Origin: DASVWZ01 sp963715675
GTDB taxonomy: Bacteria > Acidobacteriota > Terriglobia > Terriglobales > Acidobacteriaceae
DNA: 64,000 nucleotides
Reading direction: 5' to 3'
Assembly: GCA_963715675.1 (NCBI GenBank)
Contig: OY970265.1
Location: 2,046,001 to 2,110,000, forward strand
Both the position numbers and the translations under genes were made by a program. Shown here one piece after another: positions 42,450 to 51,661 of this stretch (position 1 is the first letter of the stretch; every line of letters begins with the position of its first letter). The notes below the pieces were generated by a model. It was not told the origin of the DNA. It did not search any database and saw nothing but the letters and a program-made list of their open reading frames with translations.

Positions 42450-43711
42450 CCTGCGTGGCGCTCCGGCAAGCTGGCATTCGCTGAGAGTTCGACGCGCGGC
42501 GCAAATCGCATTCCGTAGAACAGTATGGCAGATGAAACTGCCATTGCGATCACCGGCAGAATGAAAGCGGCTTCGAGCGAACGCCGGTCGGCCACATAGC
42601 CCATGAGCGTCGGCGACGGTACGTCTCCCAGCAGATGGAAGATGAAGATATTCACCGCAATCGCGGTCGCGCGGATGTGCGCCCCGACTGCATTCACCAG
42701 CGCTGTGTTAAGAGGTGAAGTATTGAGCAGAAGTAGAAACGCGGCCACAGCGATGGCAGGAATCATGACGGGCCCGCGCAGAAACAGCGCAGCGATCATG
42801 ACCGGCACGCCGAGTCCCATGCTGATCGCCGAGACGAAGTAGTACGAGCCTTTCATGCGGCGCAGCAGGAGATCGCCGAGCCAACCGCCCGCCAGCGAGG
42901 CCACAATGCCATCGACCACGATGATGGCGCCGAACGTCAGGTTTGCCGACTCCAGAGTGTAGCCACGCGCCTGCGAGAGAAAGGTCGGCATCCATACCTG
43001 AATTCCGCCCAAGGCAAAGGTCATTGCAGCCATACCAAAAGTTACAGCCCAGAACGCCGAATTGTGCATCAGGGCCAACACTCGTCGCAGGTACTCAATG
43101 ATGGTTCCGCGTTCCGGAGTTTCCTTGAGCGAGTCGAACTGGCCGCGTTCGGGTTCCGGAACAAACATCATCAAGAGCGCAAGCAGAAAGCCAGGCGCGG
43201 CCGCGAGGTAGAAAGGAAATCTCCAGCCAAAGCTCGGACCGAGTTTGCCTCCGAGCAAGTAGCCCGCAGCCGTGCCCACCGGAATCGCCAGATAGAAGAT
43301 GCCAAAGATGCGGCCGCGCTTCTCCTCGGGAAACAGGTCGGCGACAAAGGTCGGCGCGATCGTAACGAACGTCGCCTCGCCGATGCCGACCAGAGTGTGC
43401 CGGACGAGCAGTTCCCAGTAGGTGTGAGTAACAGCCGTGAGCAGCGTCAGCCCGCTCCAGAAGATTGCGCCCAACACGATGATCTTCTTGCGCGAGTAGC
43501 GGTCCGCCAGCGGTCCGGTGAACGGTGCGGCGATCATGTAAAAGCCCAGGAACGCGCTGGTCAGGTAACCGACCTGTGTGTTGGTCAGATGGAATTCGGT
43601 CTGCACCAACGGCTGCACCGCAAACAACACCGAGCGGTCGATGTAGTTGAGCAGGTTCAGCGCGGTGAGCACGGCCAGCGCAGTGCGGGGATAGAGTTTG
43701 GTTGGAGTCAC
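42446..43711 (-). CDS. Spinster-like MFS transporter
   Basis: 421 residues with about twelve predicted transmembrane helices. The N-terminal NLLNYIDRSVLFAVQPL and motif A GPLADRYSRKKIIVLG (about 63-78) are typical of the spinster-like MFS branch, whose eukaryotic members move lipids; bacterial substrates are mostly unknown. PEEKRGRIFGIFYLAIPVGTAAGY and the DxxxR-type loop between TM2 and TM3 are intact. It precedes and overlaps the glycosyltransferase gene, so lipid or glycolipid export is a reasonable but unproved guess. Confidence 0.9.
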   Translation of the reverse strand: MTPTKLYPRTALAVLTALNLLNYIDRSVLFAVQPLVQTEFHLTNTQVGYLTSAFLGFYMIAAPFTGPLADRYSRKKIIVLGAIFWSGLTLLTAVTHTYWELLVRHTLVGIGEATFVTIAPTFVADLFPEEKRGRIFGIFYLAIPVGTAAGYLLGGKLGPSFGWRFPFYLAAAPGFLLALLMMFVPEPERGQFDSLKETPERGTIIEYLRRVLALMHNSAFWAVTFGMAAMTFALGGIQVWMPTFLSQARGYTLESANLTFGAIIVVDGIVASLAGGWLGDLLLRRMKGSYYFVSAISMGLGVPVMIAALFLRGPVMIPAIAVAAFLLLLNTSPLNTALVNAVGAHIRATAIAVNIFIFHLLGDVPSPTLMGYVADRRSLEAAFILPVIAMAVSSAILFYGMRFAPRVELSANASLPERHAG

Positions 43712-43807
43712 TTGGCGAAAAGGAATATATCACGGGGAGGTTTGTGCAAAGATGCGGGGTCGCCTCCCCAAGCGTTGCACATCAAAGAAGACGCGCGGCA
43801 CCGATTC

Positions 43808-45787
43808 CTATTCTTCCTGCAGCCCCGCCTCAAACGTGGGGTCGAAGAACCGGATGGGGACAACTCCCGCAGATTCGCAGGATACAAGATTGTAGGCTTT
43901 CAGAGTAATGGAACCCACCGGACAGCGAAGAGCACAAAGGCCGCACCGAATGCAACGCGACTCGTCCTTGATCATGGCGGTGCCGCGGCTCTGGCCAGAC
44001 GCCTCCGCACTGTTGGTCTTCAGTTCAAGCCCATTGAGTCTCAGGTCGTGGTGCAACTGGGCCTGCAAATCAGGTTCGAACTCAACTCGCTCCAGCGGCA
44101 TCAGCGTCAGGCAGTCTTCGGGGCAAACATCGACACAACCGCCGCACAGAGTGCACTCGGTGCGATCGGGTGCGCCCTCGAAGACCATTCTGATCCTGCA
44201 ACGCAGGCAGCGTCGCGCTTCTTCTATGGCGCTCTGCTCGTCATAGGCAATCTCGACCTGGGCCGCACCTGGGCGCCGCTCGATCGGTGTCCTGTGGGCC
44301 GGTGGCCGTGACAATGTCACAGCTTCGGCCATGCCGTAAGGGCTGAGAGTCTCAATCTCGATTCGCGCTTCCGAGCGCTGGGGCCCGCGCAAGTACTCAT
44401 CAATGCCCAAGGCCGCGCGCTTGCCGTCGCTGATGCCGTCAACGATAAAGCTGAAATCCTCGTCCTCGATCTTCGACTCTTCCCCGTTTTGGAGGCGCAG
44501 GTACTCATCGCTCTCGTCAACCGTGCCCCTGTTGCCGCCTGGACTGTGAATGAAGTGGCGCGGTGCGAATGCACAATCGCCACCAGCAAAAATCCCGGGT
44601 GCCGAAGTCATCAGATTCCCGGGGTCGACAACAACGAGGCCACGGGGCGAGATCTGCACACCATCCTCAGGGCGCAGAAACTCCAGGTTCGGCGTCTGCC
44701 CGATCGCGATGATGATGGTGTCGCATTCCACGACTCTCTCGCTGCCTTCGCGGAAAGTCGGACGGAAGCGACCGTATGGATCGAACACTCTTTGGGTATC
44801 GAGGGTCTCCAGGCCGATGACCCTGTCCCGCTGACCGAGCACTCTCTTAGGGCCGAAGCCGGCGTGAATGATGATGCCTTCCCGCTCGGCTTCCTCGATT
44901 TCGTCCGGAGTCGCGGGCATTTCGTGGCGGGGCTCCAGACAGACTATGTTCACTTCCAAAGTGCTCCCGCGTATGCAAGGGGTCCCATCCCCGTTCACGC
45001 GGTGTGCACGCAACACCTCGCGCAGGGTCGTACGGGCCACGTCCATGGCGACGTTGCCGCCGCCGATAACTACGACTCGCGTGCCGATTTCGAGCCGGTA
45101 GCCAAGGTTCACGCTGCGCAGAAAGTCGATTCCGCGGTGTACCCCGTCCAGTTCCGCGCCAGGAATGTTGAGGTCGCGGCTGTGGTGAGCGCCGACGGCG
45201 AGCAACACGGCGTCGAATCCCTGCTGGCGCAACTCGCCCAGAGTGAAGTCGCGACCAGCCACACAGTTCAGTTTCAGAGCAATGTCACCGGCGCCCAGGA
45301 TCTCGCGCACCTGAGCTTCGACGGTCTCGCGCGGCAAACGGTACTTGGGGATGCCGAGATGGAGCATGCCGCCAGCGACCGGGGCCGCCTCAAAGATGGT
45401 GAGCGAGTATCCCATCAGCGCCAGGTCATGGGCTGCGGAAAGGCCGACCGGACCGCTGCCCATGATTGCCACCTTGAACGGAAGCCTTGTTGCCGACTTG
45501 AGCGTCTCCACCGGATGCCGTGATTCCGGCCCATGGCGCTCTGTCAGGAAGCGCTTTAAGGCGCGAATCGCAACCGGCTTGTCGATTTGCCCGCGACGGC
45601 ACGCAGTCTCACAGGGACGGGTGCAGACACGGCCGCAGACAGAGGCCAAAGGGTTGGGACCGCGCGCCACCCGGTATGCCTCCTCAAAACGTCCTTCGGC
45701 AATCAACGTGACATACCGGCCCGCGTCGGTGTGCACGGGGCACGCCATCAGACAGGGGAACCTCGTCTTCAGCCAGTCCCTATTCAT
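43808..45787 (-). CDS. GltD-like FAD/iron-sulfur oxidoreductase with ferredoxin domains
   Basis: About 659 residues from ATG 45787 (MNRDWLKTRFPCLMACPVHT). An N-terminal Fer4_20-type domain has CPVHT and CGRVCTRPCETACRRG (about residues 12-60). Two nucleotide-binding domains follow (MGSGPVGLSAAHDLALMG near 105 and VVIGGGNVAMDVART near 245). The C-terminus holds a ferredoxin-type pair: CTLCGGCVDVCPEDC and CIRCGLCALRCPVG. It matches the glutamate-synthase small-subunit/dihydropyrimidine-dehydrogenase family, extended by ferredoxin motifs. No GltB partner is nearby, so it may serve another redox partner. A more upstream GTG start is possible. Confidence 0.88.
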   Translation of the reverse strand: MNRDWLKTRFPCLMACPVHTDAGRYVTLIAEGRFEEAYRVARGPNPLASVCGRVCTRPCETACRRGQIDKPVAIRALKRFLTERHGPESRHPVETLKSATRLPFKVAIMGSGPVGLSAAHDLALMGYSLTIFEAAPVAGGMLHLGIPKYRLPRETVEAQVREILGAGDIALKLNCVAGRDFTLGELRQQGFDAVLLAVGAHHSRDLNIPGAELDGVHRGIDFLRSVNLGYRLEIGTRVVVIGGGNVAMDVARTTLREVLRAHRVNGDGTPCIRGSTLEVNIVCLEPRHEMPATPDEIEEAEREGIIIHAGFGPKRVLGQRDRVIGLETLDTQRVFDPYGRFRPTFREGSERVVECDTIIIAIGQTPNLEFLRPEDGVQISPRGLVVVDPGNLMTSAPGIFAGGDCAFAPRHFIHSPGGNRGTVDESDEYLRLQNGEESKIEDEDFSFIVDGISDGKRAALGIDEYLRGPQRSEARIEIETLSPYGMAEAVTLSRPPAHRTPIERRPGAAQVEIAYDEQSAIEEARRCLRCRIRMVFEGAPDRTECTLCGGCVDVCPEDCLTLMPLERVEFEPDLQAQLHHDLRLNGLELKTNSAEASGQSRGTAMIKDESRCIRCGLCALRCPVGSITLKAYNLVSCESAGVVPIRFFDPTFEAGLQEE

Positions 45788-45916
45788 CTCGATCACCACG
45801 CAGGACCATGGGACCGGATAAGAACAGAACCAACCGTACCAGTGACGTTGGTTGGTCTCCAGGCCATCAGACACCTTGGGGGCCCAGAAGAGATGGGCCC
45901 CTGCAAAGTGCGACGA

Positions 45917-46786
45917 TCACTTCCCCAGAAAGTCCAACAACGCTTTGTTGAACTGCTCGGGCTTTTCGATCGGTGGGAAATGACCGCATTGATCGAGGAC
46001 GACGAGCTTGGCGCCTGCAATGCCTTGCTGATATCCCTCACCGACTGACAAGGGAATGAACTGGTCATCGCGGCCCCAGACGACCAGCGTCGGGGCTTTG
46101 ATGGAGACAAGTTTCCCATCCTCGCGCTGCTCGCCTCTGGGCAGGCCCTCGATGAATCTCTCGATTGCGTACCCGTCGCCGTTGCTTAGATGGTCCTCAA
46201 AATGCTGCCGTACCAGGGCGTCGGTGACCATCTGCTTGTTGTAGAAGGCGAGTTCCAGGATTTTCCGGGTACCGGCCAGTGATGAGAGTGAGTCGGCGAT
46301 CGCAGCCGAAGGCGCTTCTTCAGCGCGCAGTCCGGCCGCGTCCACGAGCACCAATTTGTCGACCATATCCGGATGTTGCGCGGCAAAATCGGCCACGATC
46401 CAGCCCCCGAGCGACTCTCCGACCAGCGTCGCCCTGGGAATCTCGAGCTCTTGCATGAAACCATGCAGGAATTCCACGAAGGTTTGAATCCGGTACTCGA
46501 CGAGCGGCTTATCGGAGTGGCCATGGCCGATTTGGTCGAGCGCGTAAACGTGAAACTTCCGGGAAAGTGGACCGAGGTTGGCGGCCCAGTCGCGGGACTG
46601 CCCTCCCAACCCGTGTACAAAAATCAGGGCTGGACCCTGACCCACGTCGGCGTAACGAATGTGCTGGCCGAAGACATTCACCAGCTTTTCGGCCGGCATC
46701 GACTGCGCCGCGGCAGCCACCGACAACAACAGCCAGCCCAGGACCAGACTCAAGAAACACTGCGCAGAACATTTCCTCAAACGCAT
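45917..46786 (-). CDS. Exported alpha/beta hydrolase
   Basis: 289 residues with a signal peptide (LSLVLGWLLLSVAAAAQS), so periplasmic or secreted. The fold shows the oxyanion-hole strand ALIFVHGLGGQSRDW (about 54-68), the nucleophile in LVGESLGGWIVADF (about residue 122), the acid in VVWGRDDQFIPL, and the late histidine in DQCGHFPPIEKPEQF. All catalytic residues are present. The family hydrolyses esters, epoxides or C-C bonds; the substrate is unknown. It is followed downstream by the GltD-like gene on the same strand with a gap of about 130 bases. Confidence 0.88.
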   Translation of the reverse strand: MRLRKCSAQCFLSLVLGWLLLSVAAAAQSMPAEKLVNVFGQHIRYADVGQGPALIFVHGLGGQSRDWAANLGPLSRKFHVYALDQIGHGHSDKPLVEYRIQTFVEFLHGFMQELEIPRATLVGESLGGWIVADFAAQHPDMVDKLVLVDAAGLRAEEAPSAAIADSLSSLAGTRKILELAFYNKQMVTDALVRQHFEDHLSNGDGYAIERFIEGLPRGEQREDGKLVSIKAPTLVVWGRDDQFIPLSVGEGYQQGIAGAKLVVLDQCGHFPPIEKPEQFNKALLDFLGK

Positions 46787-46928
46787 TCAAGCCTCCATGT
46801 CACGAAGTTGCCTTCTGGCAACCACTGATACGGCGCGACATCCCGGAGGAACCGCGCCCGAAGTCGCGAAATAGCCGCGACCGCCTGCTCTCCGGAGCCA
46901 CAGTCCAGCGCGCGCACCGCAATGCGCG

Positions 46929-48296
46929 CTAGAAAGTGAGGTAGAGAAGCAGGTAGAGCGTATTGTTGTTCGACCCGTTCCGGCCCGAGCCGTCGTAGTT
47001 CTTGTCTGTCCCGTTGAAGTCCACGTAGCCCGTGTATTGGGCGGTCAGCATGACGTTCTGAACCGGCCAATAGGAGAACTGCGCAAGGAAGCCGTTGCTC
47101 TTGGGGTTTCCATTGGCGCTGCCGGTGACCGAATTAGGCGCGAACAGCGTTGGGTCGGCAGTTCCGTTGTTGGCAAATCCGCCGAACGTGGCTCCATACT
47201 TGTTCCCGAAGTGATAGGTTCCGTCTGCCCGGAGGGTGTTGAAGTGATGTTGGGCAAAGGACGCGCCGCCGGCGTCAAACGTGGCATGGAGATCGGAGCT
47301 CTGGTGAATGTAGGTGCCGTGGATTGTCAGCTCATCTCGCTGTCGGAGTGGCCGTTCATACTGGAAGTCTGCCGCCACGTCGGTGTAATCGTCTTCGGGA
47401 CCGGTCACAGCGCCGGGAGTTGAGTTCATGTGCATTCCGTAAGTACCGACCTCGAAGTAATTCTTTCCCACGTCCTGCTGCCAAGCCACACGCCAATACG
47501 GTGCAGCCCCCCGGATGTTGTATGCGTAACCGCTCCCCGTCGGAGGTTGGGGACTGTTCACGTGCATGGAACGATAGAGCGTGAAATCCCCGTAGAGGTG
47601 GTTATTCCACAGGGTGTACCCGCCAAATCCCCCCACGTCTCGAGACAAGACGCCGGAGATGATGGGCGTTCCCGCGGATGTGGGGGCGGAGTCCGGACCC
47701 ACCCAGGGAAAACCCCAGGCCGGCGTGCCATGCCACAGGTCTTCTTCCGTCGGGTTGTTGTCAAGGTTGAAACCCCAACGGAAATCCTTGCCGGCAAGTT
47801 TAGTTCGATTGGCGTACCGGAAGTCTGAATTGTCGATACTCAGGTGGTCGCTCTCGGGCGAGTAGGTGATCTGGAGATCGGCGCCGGCGTGACTCCAAAT
47901 GGCGCTGGTCAAATACAGATTGATCGCTTGCGGGAATTCGACGTTCCAGTTCTGCGTGCCCGGCTGAGGTTTGTTCGTGGCCGTATCGGCGATGCGGAAG
48001 ATGATCGAAGCCGGCAGGGTCTTCAGAAATTGCATCCCCGATTCGGAATTGTGACTGGATTTCGCCTTGATCTGCTCCATGCCCGTCAGGGTATAGCCGT
48101 TCAGTTTGAAATCACGCCCGAACCGCGTGAGTTCTGGGAATGTGTAGTGACAACTGGAACACGCCAGACCGGTCTGCCGAGAGAAACCGGGCATCCCCAG
48201 TGCTGGGCCGCAAAACAAAAGTGAGAACAATGCAATCAGGATGAGCGCGCGGCCTGCTGCACTCATGTTTCGCAAAAAGTAATTTAGCTTTATCAT
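46929..48296 (-). CDS. Cyc2-like fused outer-membrane cytochrome-porin
   Basis: About 455 residues from ATG 48296, chosen because AGGAG lies six bases upstream and a signal peptide follows (LILIALFSLLFCGPALG). The mature N-terminus MPGFSRQTGLACSSCH has one CxxCH heme site (C46-C49-H50), then FPELTRFGRDFKLNGYTL, the signature I recall for Cyc2 cytochrome-porins. The remainder (about 100-455) is beta-rich with alternating aromatic/polar strands and a terminal LYLLLYLTF, as expected for a ~16-stranded outer-membrane barrel. Cyc2 family members oxidise Fe(II) at the cell surface, but many homologues are untested. A CRP-type palindrome lies 276 bases upstream. Confidence 0.82.
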   Translation of the reverse strand: MIKLNYFLRNMSAAGRALILIALFSLLFCGPALGMPGFSRQTGLACSSCHYTFPELTRFGRDFKLNGYTLTGMEQIKAKSSHNSESGMQFLKTLPASIIFRIADTATNKPQPGTQNWNVEFPQAINLYLTSAIWSHAGADLQITYSPESDHLSIDNSDFRYANRTKLAGKDFRWGFNLDNNPTEEDLWHGTPAWGFPWVGPDSAPTSAGTPIISGVLSRDVGGFGGYTLWNNHLYGDFTLYRSMHVNSPQPPTGSGYAYNIRGAAPYWRVAWQQDVGKNYFEVGTYGMHMNSTPGAVTGPEDDYTDVAADFQYERPLRQRDELTIHGTYIHQSSDLHATFDAGGASFAQHHFNTLRADGTYHFGNKYGATFGGFANNGTADPTLFAPNSVTGSANGNPKSNGFLAQFSYWPVQNVMLTAQYTGYVDFNGTDKNYDGSGRNGSNNNTLYLLLYLTF

Positions 48297-48377
48297 TAGA
48301 GCTCCTAGGATGAAATTGCTCGAGCGCCCGCTCCATGAAGAACTCAGGCGCCCAGAGCGCACCACACGATCGGACAA

Positions 48378-48726
48378 AACAACTCCCTTGCTGTTTGGAA
48401 AAACGTAACTGACTCTCTTAAGTGCCCTGGAAGTGGAGTGGGGTCGATGCGAGCCGCGTGAAGCTTCTTACTTTCTCGCAGCGATGGCACAGTACAAGCA
48501 TCTGTGCGGCACAGCATTCGGGGAGCCGCGTCACTTCGCTCAAAGCATAGGAGCGGCGGGCATTCTGAGTATGTGATTCAGTTCACAGAAGAGAGTGAGC
48601 GACTTGCAAATGAATGGCCAGCACTAGCAACGGTAGTACTACTGACGTACGTCGTGATGCGCTTGCATTCCGCGAAAACTCGGCGGTTCGATTCTGTCGC
48701 GTGAGCAGGAGCGAGAGTAACGTACC
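48378..48726. other. Regulatory region between queF and the cytochrome-porin gene
   Basis: About 350 bases with the 3' end of queF on one side and the cytochrome-porin start on the other, both on the minus strand. Holds the CRP-type palindrome at 48572-48587; a second short palindrome GACGTACGTC lies near 48643. No gene. Confidence 0.55.
48572..48587. promoter_or_regulatory. Consensus CRP/FNR-type site
   Basis: TGTGA, six bases (TTCAGT), TCACA: an exact match to the CRP consensus half-sites. It lies 276 bases from the cytochrome-porin start codon and about 140 bases past the queF stop, so it most likely serves the cytochrome gene. Confidence 0.6.
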
Positions 48727-49149
48727 TCACTTGGATCTCGACAAAAATTTGTTACGCCTCGGACGAGGCCAGCGCGCCACCACTATGGTCGAAAGTCCGC
48801 CACGCGGCCGGAAGTCGCCCTTCACCTCCGCCCACACCGGACGTGCCCAGCGCACGACGTCTTCGAGCACGCGATTCACAATATTCTCTTGGAAAATCCC
48901 TAAGTTCCGGTAACCGTGCAGATACTCTTTCAGCGACTTTAATTCCAGGCAGCGCTGGGCCGGCATATAGCGAATGGTGAGAACGCCAAAGTCGGGCAGC
49001 CCGGTCTTTGGACAGACCGAAGTGAACTCAGGGTCGTCCACTACAATTTCATAACCGGGAAATTGGTTTGGCCAGGTTTCAATTTCCGGAAGCTGTGCCC
49101 GCAGTCCCGCCTCGGCATGTTCCTTGGTGTATCTTGGTTGTTTCAGCAT
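48727..49149 (-). CDS. queF: NADPH-dependent 7-cyano-7-deazaguanine reductase
   Basis: 140 residues of the short (unimodular) QueF type. It reduces preQ0 to preQ1 in queuosine biosynthesis, with NADPH. The catalytic cysteine lies in FTSVCPKTGLPDFG (C46) with the conserved Asp (D53) after it. The ELKSLKEYL motif typical of QueF follows (about residue 70), then the FQENIVNRVLEDVV helix. Length is standard for the ~140-150-residue group. It is divergent from the membrane-fusion protein gene and has no other queuosine genes nearby. Confidence 0.94.
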   Translation of the reverse strand: MLKQPRYTKEHAEAGLRAQLPEIETWPNQFPGYEIVVDDPEFTSVCPKTGLPDFGVLTIRYMPAQRCLELKSLKEYLHGYRNLGIFQENIVNRVLEDVVRWARPVWAEVKGDFRPRGGLSTIVVARWPRPRRNKFLSRSK

Positions 49150-49296
49150 ACTTCGATTGTACCGAGCCCTAGGTGGAAATCACCAAATATGCCGATCCGT
49201 CGTGGGCCTTCATGGCAATCGGTCGCATCCAACCTTAAAGCGATTCTTCAGCTTCTGGAGACTTTCCAGGTGGTACATTAGTTAGTTCCGCCTTTC

Positions 49297-50547
49297 ATGT
49301 CACCGACAGAAAATCGCGCGGGCTTCGTGGCTCGCAATCGCTGGCTGATCTGGACCGCCGGGATCATCGCCGCGGTGATCATTCTCGCCTCCTTCATGTC
49401 GCGAGGCGACGTTGCCTTGGTGCGCGCGGCGACCGCCCAGCGCAGCACCATTCGCAGCGTGGTTTCTACCAACGGCAAGGTCGAACCCCTGGAGAATTTT
49501 GAAGCGCACTCGCCGATTGCAACCACCGTCAAGAAGCTCTACGTCAAGGAAGGCGACCTGGTCCGGAAAGGACAACTGCTGGCGCAACTGGACGACGCCG
49601 AGGCCCGCAGCCAGGCGGCCCGGGCCCTGGCTCGAATTCGCGCTTCCGAGGCCGATCTGAGTGCGGTCGAGTCGGGGGGGAATCGTGAGGAATTGCTGAC
49701 CCTGCAATCGGATTTGGCAAAAGCTCGCACGGAGCGCGACGCGGCGCAGCACAATCTTGATGCGGTGGAGCGGCTTCAGAAACAAGGCGCTGCCTCTCCC
49801 GGCGAAGTGTTGAATGCACAAAACCGGATGGAGCGAGCCGGCACCGACGTAACCCTGCTGGAGCAAAAGCAGAAGAGCCGCTATTCCACGCCGGAAATCG
49901 CTCGCGTCCAGGCCCAGAAATCGGAAGCGGAGGCGGCCTATGCCGCAGCCGAGGATGCGCTCGGACAGTTGCACATTACCGCGTCCTTTGATGGCACTGT
50001 CTATTCACTGCCCGTCCTGCAGGGAGCGTACCTGAATGCCGGGGATCTGGTTTTGGAGGTGGCGGACCTTTCCCAGGTCCGGGTCCGCGCGTTTGTGGAC
50101 GAACCCGACATAGGCCGCCTGTCGTCCGGCGACAAGATCGTAGTGACCTGGGATGCGGTTCGTAACCGGACGTGGCAAGGCACAGTCAATACCGTACCCA
50201 CGGTCATCAAACTCCATGGCACCCGCAATGTGGGAGAGACCACGTGCGTGGTTGACAACCACGATTTGAAACTTCTCCCAGGCGTCAACGTCGGAGTCAA
50301 TATCATCACGGGTGAACATCCCGATGTACTGACGGTTCCCCGAGAAGCGATTCATCAGGAAGACAGCAGGACCTTCGTCTACCAGATTGTGAATAACGAA
50401 TTGCAGCGGCGCTACATTCAAATCGCGATTTCGAACCTGACCCAGGTCGAAGTGACCTCCGGCCTTCCCGAAAATGCCCTGGTGGCATTGTCGCTGCTCA
50501 ATTCCAAGCCGTTGCACGATGGCCTGGCCGTGAAGGTGGTGCATTAG
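49297..50547 (+). CDS. HlyD/RND-type membrane-fusion (periplasmic adaptor) protein
   Basis: 416 residues. One N-terminal transmembrane anchor (WLIWTAGIIAAVIILASFM, about 15-33) precedes a lipoyl/barrel-sandwich half (NGKVEPLENFEAHSPI, VKEGDLVRKGQLLAQLDD), a long coiled-coil alpha hairpin (about 110-220), the second lipoyl half (ITASFDGTVYSLPVL), and a beta-barrel plus membrane-proximal region. It should bridge an inner-membrane exporter to TolC. The operon continues with a TPR protein and a TolC protein but contains no RND or ABC permease, so the pump partner is elsewhere. Confidence 0.92.
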   Translation: MSPTENRAGFVARNRWLIWTAGIIAAVIILASFMSRGDVALVRAATAQRSTIRSVVSTNGKVEPLENFEAHSPIATTVKKLYVKEGDLVRKGQLLAQLDDAEARSQAARALARIRASEADLSAVESGGNREELLTLQSDLAKARTERDAAQHNLDAVERLQKQGAASPGEVLNAQNRMERAGTDVTLLEQKQKSRYSTPEIARVQAQKSEAEAAYAAAEDALGQLHITASFDGTVYSLPVLQGAYLNAGDLVLEVADLSQVRVRAFVDEPDIGRLSSGDKIVVTWDAVRNRTWQGTVNTVPTVIKLHGTRNVGETTCVVDNHDLKLLPGVNVGVNIITGEHPDVLTVPREAIHQEDSRTFVYQIVNNELQRRYIQIAISNLTQVEVTSGLPENALVALSLLNSKPLHDGLAVKVVH

Positions 50548-50549
50548 GA

Positions 50550-51533
50550 ATGTCCTTCGCCAAGAAATTCATTCTTCTGGCTGGACTTGCGCTGCTCCCT
50601 CTACGGATGCCGGCGGCGGGCGCGGAACCGGCTGACAAGTTGCTGGCGGCGGGGCGCGTCGACGAGGTGATCGCTTCACTGCAAGATAAGGTCCACAACA
50701 CGCCTGATGATGCCGCAGCGTACAACCTGCTTTGCCGGGCCTATTTCACCCTCAGTGACTGGGACGCCGGGATCAAGTCCTGTGAGAAGGCGGTATTTCT
50801 CGACCCGGGGAACAGCCGGTACCATCTTTGGCTGGGCCGCATCTACGGCGAAAAGGCAGACCACGCGAATTTCTGGAGTGCCGCGGGCCTGGCCGGGAAA
50901 GTCCGCGAAGCCTTCGAGACCGCAGTGCGCCTGGACCCGAACAGCGCGGATGCCCGCACCGACCTGGCGGAGTTCTACCTGGAAGCCCCGGGAATCGTGG
51001 GCGGAGGTAAAGACAAAGCCGAGGCGCAGGCTAAGCAACTGGCGCCGCTCGATGCGGTAAAGGCTTACTGGGTGACGGGCCGCATCGCCGAGAGACGAAA
51101 GGATCTGACGACCGCCGAGAGTGAGTACCGCAAGGCGATTCAGGTGAGCAATGGTCGAAACGACGCTTGGCTGAACCTGGCGCTTTTCTATCGGCACGTT
51201 GAACACTTCGACCAGATGGAAGACGCGATTCGGCACATCGGCACCACCTCGACGGGTCAGCCCGAGGTTATGATGGAAGCCGCTGAAATGTTGATTCGGG
51301 CGGGCCGCAATACAACGGGGGCGGCGGACTTTCTGCGCCGGTATCTTTCCAATCCCACGGTTGAGGAAGCTCCGGCGTTCAAAGCACACTACCTTCTGGG
51401 CACGCTGCTGGAAAAGCAAGGTGATAAGCAGGCCGCCGCGCAGGAATACCGGACCTCGCTGTCACTCGCCGGAAGTTACTCGCTTGCACGGAGCGCGCTG
51501 AATCGGTTGAATCCGCGCGGACAGGGCGGTTAG
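50550..51533 (+). CDS. Exported TPR-repeat protein
   Basis: 327 residues with a signal peptide (MSFAKKFILLAGLALLPLRM, cleavage near AAGA) and about seven TPR-like helical repeats, for example AAYNLLCRAYFTLSDWDAGI, NSADARTDLAEFYLEAPG and GRNDAWLNLALFYRHVEHF. It probably acts as a periplasmic scaffold. It begins two bases after the membrane-fusion gene and precedes tolC-like in one operon, which suggests a link to assembly or regulation of that efflux channel. No catalytic domain is visible. Confidence 0.88.
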   Translation: MSFAKKFILLAGLALLPLRMPAAGAEPADKLLAAGRVDEVIASLQDKVHNTPDDAAAYNLLCRAYFTLSDWDAGIKSCEKAVFLDPGNSRYHLWLGRIYGEKADHANFWSAAGLAGKVREAFETAVRLDPNSADARTDLAEFYLEAPGIVGGGKDKAEAQAKQLAPLDAVKAYWVTGRIAERRKDLTTAESEYRKAIQVSNGRNDAWLNLALFYRHVEHFDQMEDAIRHIGTTSTGQPEVMMEAAEMLIRAGRNTTGAADFLRRYLSNPTVEEAPAFKAHYLLGTLLEKQGDKQAAAQEYRTSLSLAGSYSLARSALNRLNPRGQGG

Positions 51534-51661
51534 CAGTTCGGTGGCGCCCGCATTCTGCAGGGCGGTGCGCAAGAGCGGCGCGGGTTTCAGGGTTGGTGCG
51601 CCCTGCTGCCGTACAGCAGCGCCAGTTCCGATTTCACAAATCCTTCCTCGAAGGTGAACAG

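Noticed and set aside
43064..44311. 415-codon + strand frame across two genes
   Set aside because: Antisense to the MFS and GltD-like genes; spans their boundary, composition is a GC-rich shadow.
44489..45523. 344-codon + strand frame
   Set aside because: Antisense to the GltD-like flavoprotein with clear FAD and Fe-S motifs; no recognisable content.
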